64,000 nt of DNA from Methylobacillus flagellatus_A (GTDB lineage Bacteria; Pseudomonadota; Gammaproteobacteria; Burkholderiales; Methylophilaceae), in the NCBI RefSeq assembly GCF_031344055.1, contig NZ_JADBEN010000003.1; one strand, written 5' to 3'. A program made the position numbers and the translations under genes. Of this stretch, positions 7,025-17,800 are shown piece by piece (within the stretch, counting starts at the first letter, position 1; the number at the start of each line of letters is the position of its first letter). The notes below the pieces were generated by a model. That model was not told the DNA's origin. It saw only the letters and a program-made list of their open reading frames with translations, and searched no databases.

Positions 7025-8689
7025 TTACTTCCCGTAGAGCTCGGCGACGCGGGTGACATACTCATCGACGAATATCTGCATGTCGGTGTTGATGTTCTTG
7101 ATGCGGCTGGAGAGGTAGTTGTAGCCGAACAAGGCGGGAATCGCGACGGCAAGGCCCGCCACCGTCGCCATCAGGGCGGCGGCAATACCAGGCGCGATTG
7201 CGTTGACGTTCACATCGCCCGCTGCGGCAATCTCGGCAAAGGTGATCATGACGCCGATCACGGTTCCCAGCAGGCCCAGGAAGGGGCCGCCAGAAATCGC
7301 GATCGTCAGCAGCACGATATTGGCATTGAGCTTTTTGTTCTCACGGATCAGGTCCGCATCGATCGCCGCCTTGATTGCATCCATGGAAGCGCCGCTGAGC
7401 GCCAGCGAGCCGTCCTCTGCGTAGCGCTTGCGTATTTCACGCAATCCCGCCATATAGAGCCTGGCCAATGTGGAGTCGCTTGTATTGGCGCCTTGGTCAA
7501 GCTGCAACAACTGTGCATTGCTGGCATCGTTGAAACGTTGCAGGAACTCGCGGTTGGCCTTGTCGTTGCGGGCGACCTGCCTTGCCTTGGCCGCCATCAC
7601 GGCAACGCTGATGGCAAACATGATGGTCAGGATGATAATGACGACCCAGGCATCTAGCGTCAGGCTATGGAACAGCACCATGAAGTGCGAACTGCTACCT
7701 TCCTCTTCGTCCCCCTCATCCGCAGCATGCACCTTGATCAACTGGCCATCGATGCTCTGCCCTATGGCTGCCAGCTTGATCCAGGCCGCGCTGCGGGCAG
7801 TGTTCGCCAGCTCCAGCTCATCCAGCTCTCCCTGGATGTCTGCACCGACGTGGACGTTATCCGCAACATCCGCCAGCCCGGCATCACCGCTGGCAACCTC
7901 GGCGCCATCCAGATAGAGGCTGGCCTTGCCGTTACCTACCGTCAGCGCGACATGCTGCCATGCGCCAGTCTTGAGCTCACCGCCCGTAATGGCCGCGCTG
8001 CCATTGCTGAATTTCAGCTTGCCGCCCTCGAGGGAAAAGCTGATATTGCCCTGCTGGTACAATGTGCCATCCAGCGTAGTGGGCTTGAGCCATGCGCTCA
8101 CGCTCAACCCACCCGCATTGCTCAGCGCCAGGGCTGGATTTCCCGGGATTACCAACGGCGCCCCATCAAGCACAGCGGCCTCCCCAATCAACGCCGCCTT
8201 CTGCACTGAAGCATTTCCGCTGGCAACCAGACCGTGTTTGGCATCCTGTAGGAAGGTTTTCTCGGCGAAATGGAATACCGCCGTGGTGGCCTCATCGAAG
8301 CTGCCCTGGCTGTCCGAGGTAGACGCTGCGGATTCATTGTCGGAATAGAGCCAGATGTGGGCACTCTTGTCGGCCGGATCCACCTTCGGCAGCAATACCC
8401 AGATCACGGCCAATTCGTTGATGGAGTCGAACTTCTCGATATGGAACTTGAGCTCGGTCTTGTCATCCGCGGCAATCACGCGCAGGTCCGAGCCATCAAG
8501 ATTAGCGGAAGAGAAATCGAAATTGCCGGAATGCAATCGCAGCACCACAGGCACCTGGCTTTCCGCAGACTGTATCCCCGCCGGATTCACGTCCACCTTG
8601 GCACGGCTACTCCAGGCATCGTTCCAGGCTGCATGCGCCAATGCGGACACCATCAGCAAGCCCAGCAGAAAACCACACTTTCTCAACAT
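7025..8689 (-). CDS. DUF2341/LamG-like domain fused to MotA/TolQ/ExbB proton channel
   Basis: 554 residues with a fused architecture. Signal peptide MLRKCGFLLGLLMVSALAHA. A DUF2341-type beta domain (about 21-135, WNDAWSSRAKVDVNP... VIWVLLPKV). A concanavalin/LamG-like domain (about 150-320, GLSVSAWLKPTTLDGTLYQQG... WQHVALTVGNGKASLYLDG). Then the ExbB channel core: helix DAWVVIIILTIMFAISVAVMA and two C-terminal helices (GPFLGLLGTVIGVMITFAEI, AALMATVAGLAVAIPALFGY). Ordinary ExbB is about 240 residues, so roughly 320 residues of likely periplasmic, possibly glycan-binding, sequence have been added. The frame extends to 8773; the ATG at 8689 has GGAG upstream and gives the signal peptide. First gene of the operon. 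Confidence 0.9.
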   Translation of the reverse strand: MLRKCGFLLGLLMVSALAHAAWNDAWSSRAKVDVNPAGIQSAESQVPVVLRLHSGNFDFSSANLDGSDLRVIAADDKTELKFHIEKFDSINELAVIWVLLPKVDPADKSAHIWLYSDNESAASTSDSQGSFDEATTAVFHFAEKTFLQDAKHGLVASGNASVQKAALIGEAAVLDGAPLVIPGNPALALSNAGGLSVSAWLKPTTLDGTLYQQGNISFSLEGGKLKFSNGSAAITGGELKTGAWQHVALTVGNGKASLYLDGAEVASGDAGLADVADNVHVGADIQGELDELELANTARSAAWIKLAAIGQSIDGQLIKVHAADEGDEEEGSSSHFMVLFHSLTLDAWVVIIILTIMFAISVAVMAAKARQVARNDKANREFLQRFNDASNAQLLQLDQGANTSDSTLARLYMAGLREIRKRYAEDGSLALSGASMDAIKAAIDADLIRENKKLNANIVLLTIAISGGPFLGLLGTVIGVMITFAEIAAAGDVNVNAIAPGIAAALMATVAGLAVAIPALFGYNYLSSRIKNINTDMQIFVDEYVTRVAELYGK

Positions 8690-8723
8690 CGAACCGCGCT
8701 CCACAAACAAAGCGCGTAATATA

Positions 8724-8763
8724 AATTTCACATGTGACACACCAGTGACCCATACGTGAAATT
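8724..8763. promoter_or_regulatory. Candidate operator before the Ton-like operon
   Basis: An imperfect inverted repeat: AATTTCACATGTG at 8724-8736 pairs with CATACGTGAAATT at 8751-8763 with a few mismatches. The left arm contains a perfect palindrome TCACATGTGA (8728-8737). It lies 35-75 bp before the chosen start of the ExbB-like gene, where a promoter is expected. No binding protein is known to me for this sequence. Confidence 0.3.
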
Positions 8764-8783
8764 GCCGAGTCACAAAAATGAAA

Positions 8784-8809
8784 AAAGGACTAGTCGAGAC
8801 TAGTCCTTT
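8784..8809 (-). terminator. Intrinsic terminator of the TPS operon with a GACTAGTC stem
   Basis: Perfect 12-bp inverted repeat, AAAGGACTAGTC and its complement separated by 2 bp, followed on the minus strand by a run of Ts. It lies 24 bp after the stop codon of the giant TpsA gene and before the ExbB-like operon, so it can end the TPS transcript. The stem is built from the same GGACTA/TAGTCC elements as the candidate LuxR sites elsewhere in the window, but with different spacing. Confidence 0.75.
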
Positions 8810-8832
8810 CCTCGAAACACCACGCCGACAAG

Positions 8833-11800
8833 TTATCGCGTGATATCGCCCAACCCAAGCACCTCGACCGAAACGAATGAGGGCAGCATACTTCTTGGAT
8901 TGAAGTCCTGTGCAACCGGCATCTTGCCGAAATCCGTGGTACTGGTTGCTGCCGAAGCCGCCGAGGAAGCACCGACAGTAGCACTGGCCAGGGATACTGC
9001 AGGCCCCATGCTGATCCCGGTAGCCTGGCCTCCCACGCTGATATTGTTGGTGCCCAGCACGATAGGGGCTACTGCCAGGAAATCACCCGCCACAATGCCA
9101 GCCTCGCTCGCATTCAGCACTCCGCGCGGCGCCATCAGCGACACAGTGCCCAACCGTGGTGCCTGCATCGGGCCATCAGGACCGTCCGCATCATAGGTTT
9201 GAGCCTGGATACCGCTACCGGCAGCAGCGCCCTTCACGGTACGGGTCGTTTTGCCGAATACATCGGTGGAGATTTCCACCTCGGGGATCGACAATGCAGT
9301 CTTCGAACCGCGGCCCGCATCAATATCGCCATGGTTTACCCATACCGTAATATCACTGCCGTACTGGGTGATCACGCGAGATTGGTTTACCTGGAAACCA
9401 GTCTCGGCAAAAGCCCGGATATCGCCACCGCCCTCGGTGACCACGCCGATATTGCTCGACGCAGTGCCGCCCGGAACGCCCACGTTGATCATACCGCCAG
9501 GTGCCAGTAGGTTCACGCTGCCGTCGCGTACTGTGCGGATACGGCTCTGGAACAGGCTCATGTCGCCTTGGTAATTGTCGGCTTGCCAAAGTGCGGCAAT
9601 CGCCTCATCCCCACGTGCATGACTTTGAGTCGTGGCATAAGCCCTGCCGGATGCCAACAGCTCGGAAGAGAAATGCCGGTAGGCAAACACCGCCTGCTGG
9701 TCTTTATCCAAGGCCAGGTATGCCGCCAAGGCATCCGTTTCCGCCAGGTTGGCATTGCCCGTGAGTCCACGCATATATTCAGTCAATGCCTGGGCTGTAG
9801 CCGCACGGTATGTCGACATGCTCTCTGCATCACCCTGTAATACTGAAGGTCCGCTGCCATCAGGTTTGATATACAGACTGATGTAATCGGCCAGGCTCGC
9901 CCCTGCGCCAACACCGGCCAATACCGTGACTGAGGCGCCCTGCTGCGGCAAGGCGGCATTCGCAGTGTTAGCCAGGCTGTTGATGCCGTTGCTGCGCCCC
10001 AGATCCAGGTTGCGTCCTGCCTCCACCAGCAGGTTGCCCGGCCCGCCGACATTGATGCCGCCAGCCTGGATATTAGCGTAATAAAGATCACGCCCGGCCC
10101 GCACCACGCTCAAATCACTGCTGCGCATATTCTGCAAATTGAGGCCCAAATTGCGGATATCCTGTCCAGCGGAAATAACCGATGCTTTGGGCAAGACCAA
10201 GGAAACAGGCTGGGATGTGGTTGTCCATGCCATCAAAGAACCATCCCGCGCCACGATGGAGATAGGTGTCGTATTGTCCCGATGCATGGGTATAGCGGCG
10301 TGGCTATTGACGATAATGTTATCAACACCACCAGCAGTAGTAGGGTTGGATAGGGGATTCCTTATTCCAGGTATCTGAGCCAGATCGGCATCTGAAACAA
10401 GTACTTGGTCGGCCAAAATGCTGCCTGCCGCCAACAAGCTGAGATTGCCATTACTATTTGGCATCAACTTCATAGTGCCGATATTAAGATTCCCGCCAAA
10501 TGCCGTCGCATTCACTGTACCGGGATAAAGAGCAAGGCTAGCTATCGAGTTACCAGGTGTTGCCAATCCAGTAAACTTGCTTGTGAGATGGGCAATACTT
10601 GCTTGCACCATACCAAATGTCACATTTCCTCCAAGAGAAGCAACATCAATCGCTGCCCGGTCGGAATAGGTATTGAAAAATGCACTGCGCCCCGTCTGGT
10701 TTAAGGTACTCTGGGCATTGGCTGTCGTCTGCGCAAACAGAGTAGGGTTATATACCGACTCGATATACACATTGCCCAGCGCCGATATATTAGCGACTGC
10801 ATCCTGCAGGGCCAGCGTTGTGCCCAAGGTTACCTGCCTACCTTGAGCGTCAAGTGTGCGCCCTCCGATCTCCCCCCCTACCTGTATATCCAGCTGGCCT
10901 TTACCAACAAAATACATACCGTTGTTGAGATTTCCGCCGGAAGTGATGCTCAAATTGCCACCGCCATCCACTACAGATGAATTGGAAGCATAGCGAGCAG
11001 TCGTTGGGACTGATGCCGAAAAGTTGGTAATCTCGCCGCCAGCGCTGATTTGCACGTCGCCACCGCCAAAGGCGGCGACTCCCTGCTGGAACAGGTCGGT
11101 ACGCAACCACCAAGTCGGATGCTTGTTTGCAGTACCGCCCGCTTGGCGGAAGAGCCAATTGTTAACGACCTGCTGCGTGCCGGTGGCATTCACCAAGGCG
11201 CCGGTGATATTGCCTTGCGACGCAATGTTCAAATCACCGCCATTAGTCAGGTATTGCGCGCCATTATTGCCAAAACCGTCGGTCGTAGTAGGGGCTATAA
11301 AACCATCCAGATCCGCTGCGGCATTGCCTGCGGTATAGATGACAGAAGCCGCATTACCCAGCGTCAAGTTGCCACCGGTTGCAATATTGATATCCCCGGT
11401 CCCGGTGCGCACCAGTTTGGCATTCGCCAGCGTCAGGTTGCCAGAAACATCATTCTTTATAGTCGACAAGGTATTCACCGCAGCCATATCGGCGCCCGAC
11501 ACCAAGTTGATCGACCACGAATCGCCAGTAGTCAATGCGGATGTCGTCGCGACACCGTTGAAGCCGTCACTGATACTGCCGTTCAACTGCAGGTTGCCTG
11601 TGCTGCGGATGGTGATCGCACCGTCACGCCCTTGCGACAACGTATTCAAGTTCCAGTCGCTGGACAGGGTAGCATCCTCATTGACACGCAATTCGGTATG
11701 AGGCGCTACAATCGCGGTCACACCGTCGCTGCTGGCCTTATAGCTAGCTAATGTAGTGCCTGCATTGGCGTAGAAGCTATCGGTATTGGACTTGATCGAA

Positions 11801-14800
11801 GTCAGCGTTGCCGCATTCAAGGTATTGCCTACATTCATGACATGCACGGATTCAAGCAAGATCTTGTCGGCGCCTGTCACGGCGGCGGTGGCATGGTGAT
11901 CGACCTTGAGGCCTGCAGCACCCTCGCGCGCGGCACGCATGTTCACCTGCCCGCGCTGACCGCCAGCAACGTCAATCAAAGCCGCATCGGCAAGACGCGT
12001 AACGCCGTCCGCTTCGAACACCTCCGCCTTGACCGTGCCGCTATCGCTGGCAAGCAATACCCTGCCGCCCTTACCATCATCAGCTCCGCGGGCGAGTAAT
12101 TGTCCACCAGACTTGAGCGTTAGGTCGTCGCGTGAATAAATGCTGATATCGCCGCCATTTGTGCCACTGGCGTCCACAATGCCAGCGATCTCGATACCGC
12201 CGCCATCGGCACTCAATGTAAAACTGCTCGCTTCGACGCGGTCACCGGCGGCGATAGTCACATCACCATTGCGCACGCGGAAATCGCGCGACGCATGGAA
12301 GCCTCCCTCGTTCAGCGCTGTATTCAATGCCGAGAAATTTCCCAAGGTACCGCTATCCAATACAAAGCTGCCACTGGTCTTGCCAGCAGCAGCCTCCCCA
12401 TGCAGGGTGCCTGAGGCGAGATTGGCCTCTCCGGCCGCGCTCAATTTCAGCGTACCGGCATTGCCACCCTCGCCGCCACTGACGTCGATGGAAGCACCTG
12501 TGGCGACATTGAGGTCGCCTTGTTCCGATTGCAGGCTAACGTTGCCGCCCGGCGTATGGCTGGTGAATCGGTCAAACTTCACCGCCCGTGAAGCGGTATC
12601 GATCCGGGCATCTGATGTCACGTCAAGATTACCCTGCGTCGCACGGACAGTCAGTTGCCCCGAAGCGAGCTCAATATCGCCGCCCAGTTGCACTTGCTCG
12701 CCAGTAATGGACAGCTTGCCGCCCAAGCCTGCGGTTTGGTCTTGTACTGTGTTGCCATTGGAAGCCGTCACCAGCGCGCCTGTTGCGCTCATGGCGTAAT
12801 TCGTGCCAGTGTCGGCCGTGATGCGGGCAGAGGTTGCATTCACTTGTGCCGCATCCAGGCTGAGGGCTCCAGTACCGCCAAATACCAGCTCCCCGGCACT
12901 GGCGATCTCGATGCTGTCATAACCGCTGATGGCAAAATTGCCTGCATTGGCCGGATTGCCAGTCGCTGCCTCATTCTTGCCCTCCACGCGTATGCTATTG
13001 GCATCCACCACCATGCTGCCATTGCTGGAAGCTTCAGGAATGAGCGTGGCTCCCGCCGAGTTCTTCAATACCAATTGGTTCGCCTGCAGGCTGGCTTTGC
13101 CATCCTGCGCAAGTTCATGGCCCACGATGCCCGCGGCATTGATCACGACATCCAGGCTTTTGCTACCGAACTCCACATCACCATACAGGTTGAGATTGCC
13201 ATGGCTATTGAGCGTGACTTGGCGGAGGTCGCCCAAGCTTGCCAGCAGATTGTTATCGACGCGCATGCCCGCCACGCCTGTACCGGGAGCGCCCAGCAGA
13301 ATGCTCTGCGCGCCAAGGGTAACTGAACCGCCATCGCTCACCCTGACATTGCCATTGAGGTTGGAAGCACTCGTCGCATCCAGCACAAGTGAGCGTGCAG
13401 CGCTCACCTGGCTGCCGGCCTGGATATCCAGTATCCCGTTAACAGGGTTGCTGGATGCGCCGGCACGGTCGAATACAAAATCACTGCTGCCGGACACCGC
13501 CAGCAACGCACCATCGCCATTTACGCGCAACAACGTATCGCCCTGGCTGGATGCCGAATCCGCCTTGATTACCGCACCGCTTGCCACGGTGACATTGTCG
13601 GAAGCCGTGGCAATCAGCTGATTGACCCGGAGCGCACTGGCTTCGTCGTTGGCAAACCTGACTTGGCTGGAAACAGTGGTGATCTCCACGGCTTCACTGC
13701 CTTGGGTGCGAGAGCCGCCAAGCAAAATGCTCTCGGCATTCATGGCACCGAGGTCATCAGCCTTGATCTGCAAACTACCGTCATCCGTCCCAATTTCGGA
13801 CACCACGCTGATCTTGTCGGACACGATATCCACCATGGCGCCCCTCTCCTTGGCGGGCTTGTCCGTTTTCAGGGTGGCGTTCAGCGCCAACGTATCCGTG
13901 GCCGACAGTACCAGCTGGCCCGCGTCAAGTGCCAGCCTTGGCGCAACCAGGCCGGCGCTGGCTGCCTGCTCGGTAAAGAAGGTGTTGCCGCTAGTGAGCA
14001 TGTACTCGGCAGGCGCATGCGTCACGCTGCCGGTCGGCGTACGGAACACGTTGCCATTGGTAATACGGAAGGTTTCCCACGTGGCATTGCGGCTGCTCTG
14101 ATTGATATTAGTCTGGAACCCCGACACTAGGCGCGAACCGTCGTGCAATGCCGTATTGGTGCCCTGCCGCACGCTCTGACCCGGATCTGCCTGCAATAAA
14201 TAAGCGCCCTCCAGCAAAGCATAACGCGCAGGCAACAGGGTGTAATAACCTGCTGCCAAGCCTGGAATGCCGGACAGGTAAACTGCCTTGCCTATTGCAG
14301 GTGCATTGCCCTCGCTATAGTCGTAATCGAAAGGCGCATATTCGCCTTGCGTTCCCTGCATGATGGCGTAATACCCTTGCTGCGCCAGCACATCCACGGA
14401 ACCGCCTATGCCCTGGATCCATTCATAGGCAAAAGTATCGCCACCGCCGGAAATATCAATGACGGCACCCGCCTTGAGATCGATGTCCTTGCCGTTCAGC
14501 GTAATGCGTTTTTCCACTGGCGTATTGCCATAACTATTGGGCAGGCTCCAGCTCGTCCCACCCTCCATGGTGGTGCCATAGGGAATACTCAATCCGGCAG
14601 CGGAGACAGAAGTCAGGCTGTGCTCGCCCAATATCAGGTTACTGTCGCCCGAGGTCGTCATCGAAATCTGTCCCAGCGGCGCCAGCAGCACACCTTCCTG
14701 ACGGATCACATCGGCCTTGAGTCCCAGCTTGCCGCCCGCGCTGTAGACCGGTTTATATGCCTGCCCATTGGAAAAGATACTGATACTGCTGTCCGTACCC

Positions 14801-17800
14801 AGCGCCTCGATATTGAAGCTGCTATTGGTCACTGGATAAACCTGGCGCGCTGTCAGCACCAGGTTGCCGTTGGTGAACAAGGAGCCGGCATTGTCGAACG
14901 TCAATCCGCGCAAGCGGATATCCTGGCGGCTGTTCAGCTCGGCCTGGTTGACGCCGGACAGGTTGACCGTGCCCTGCACGTCGATGAAATCGGCATTGAC
15001 TCTGAACGTGCCATCGCCAGTTTTCACATGATTGTTGATCAGAGGGGCGGCCAGCGTCACATGTGAGGCATTTACTTCGGCCACGCCATTGTCGGCCACC
15101 TCAAACGCGGATGCGGTCAGTGACAACGTCTCCGGCACTGATAGCTTCACGCCGCTTTCCAGTACGATGCGGTCTCGCTGGGCGGCATCGGGTGCACGTC
15201 CCGCGGTCGTACTTTCAATCGCGACATGATCAAACCCGCCAGCATTAATCTGCTCAGTGGAAACCTGCGCCTTGCCTTCAAAAGCCGCCAGGCTGTCACG
15301 CGGATTGAGGCCGCCGCCTGAGAGCTCCTTGCTTGTTGTGACAGTGAACACCCGCTCACCAGTAGGAGGGTTTGGCGCCTGTGATGAAGAAGTCAAATCC
15401 CCCTTCAAGGCCAGGCTCAGCGAGCCTGCCTCGCCCGTACCGTTGGCATATCCCTTGAAACTACCATCTAGGATCATGCCTTCTCGTGCCGTGATATCAA
15501 TACTGCCGGCATTGCCATCCAGCATCTGGCGCTGCAAGCCCCGGCCAGTATCGACATCGACATCGCCTGAGGTACCTGATACATCAAGCAGGCTACCCTG
15601 CTCCGCCACGACAAAGCCCTTGCTGGCATTGATCGTGATGCTGCCGCCGTCGAATACCTTGGCCGTAGCCAGTGTCGGCATGGTGGCAGGCGGCCTGAAG
15701 TAGCTGCCTGTCGCACTGATGATCGAATCTCCGCCTATCCAGATACTTTGCTGGTTATCATAGGCCACAGCATCAGTATCGCCACGCAAACTTAGGCTAA
15801 TAGCCCCTGAAGAGGAAAATAGGCTGCCCAGCATGGTCAGCTGTCGGCTTGCCTCCAGGCTGATAGCGCCTGCCCGGCCCTGGATATCAGGGCTATCCGT
15901 ACGAAGAATGGTATTTTTCAGGACAGTGAGGTTGGCCAGTGTTTCACCACCGCCATAAGCCGAGAAATTCATTGTGGATGCCGCACGCTGGCCTTCCGGT
16001 AACAATACGGTTTTCGCCACTTCGCTCATGGAGCTGCCACTGAGCTTGCTGCTGTAGCCAGACTGCATCATGAGCGTCTGCATCTTGGGATGGATCACGG
16101 TGGATTTCCCCGAAGCATCGCCAATCACGAACTCGCCGTCATTGGCGCTATTCTTCACGCTATAGGAAGAAAACCCGCCTTGCTCGAAAAAAGATGCCTG
16201 CAACCAGAAATCGCCAGGTGAAGCAGGCTGCCCGCCAATCTGCACATCTTGAGCTGTCGAAACAGAGAATTTGCCTCCCAGGTCGAAACCATAGGACTGC
16301 AGCTTACCTCCCATTGAGACTGATTGCCCCTCGAGGCTGATATCGCCGCCATTGCCCGTGCGCAAGATACCATCGCTGTTCAGCCAGGCCCCGGCACTGG
16401 CATCCAGCACTGAGCCTTGTCCCAGCACAACATCCTGGCTTGCCGAGATGGTGATATTGCCGCCGCTCAACGCGATCGCCGTCTGCATGGCGCCTGACAG
16501 GTTGGGGTTGTCGTTGTTCCAGTTGCCGGCAGTGCTCAGGCGCACCCCGTCGCTCACGACAATGGATTGCTGACTTAACTGGGTCGCCACAGTAATATCC
16601 CCACCGGGAGTCACGATATCACGACGGATATTGACACCGCCGCCTTTCAGGCTGACCGAGCCATTAGGTGCGGTGTTCACGACGCCATCGACCTCAATGG
16701 TCCCCATGCTATTGACGCCAAGATGGTTGAAGCCATTATTCAGCAGAGCGGTCCCAAGGATGGTCTCGGTACTGGTATTAATATCATGGACAGCAAAACT
16801 GTCAGGCACCTCCGCCGATGCCGACTGGATGCGGACAGTCCCCTGCCCGACAGTAAGATTGAACTTGCCACCATCAGGCAGGTTGGTACGTTGTGTCACA
16901 TCGGTACGCGTGCTGGCCAGCATTGTGCCGTCGAGCAAAGCCGATTTCGTTGTAGTGATGTTGACCGTACCGGCATCCTGGCCTTCGCGGTAGGCTGCCT
17001 GCCAAGCGCCTTTGCCATTCGGATTCAGCTCTTTCCGGTCCGTCCAACCCCACTTGGGGTCTGTAAACTTGTAGACGTCGACCAATCCTTCATAAGCGGT
17101 ATTACGATCGGCGTTGGAAATGGCCACCGCGCGGCCCTGGTACAGCAACCGACTTTCGCGGATAAAACCCGCGTCATAGTCGATCACGCCGCCGGAAACA
17201 TCAATGACGGAACCTGCCTTGGTCACGACATCACCCTGGGAGGTAATGTTCACCGCGCCTGCCTTACTCATACGCTCGGCAATGGTTTGCGTGCGCAATG
17301 CGAGCAAGTCGGAAATATCGAATAAATCGGTACCTTTACGCGCGTCGATATACACTGTTTCACCAAACAGGGCACCGCCACGCAACACCGGAGTATCCTT
17401 CAACTGGTCGGAATACAGCTGCACCGTGAGCTGATTTTTCTCCATGGCTGCACGCGCATCCACGCCCGACACATCCAGTGTGGCATGCTGGTCGAGGAAT
17501 ACGCGTACAGGGTCCTGCACGGACTCGATTCCGGACTTGGCCGAGACATTGATCTGCCCGCCCTTGGCCCTCACGAGACCATCGATATTGACAGTTCTGC
17601 CCTCGATATTAATGCGCGATGGCGCCAAGGTCTGGCTCACCAGCACCTCTTCCTTGTCACCGGTTTCTACCCGCACCTCCGTGACGCTGTCCTTGCCTAT
17701 GGTCACGGTGCCAAAGCGCTGCGCCTGGTAGTTGTAGCCGCTGCCTTCCGACAATACATTGACGGAATCACGTGCCAGCAGGTGGATTGAACCATTGGCC

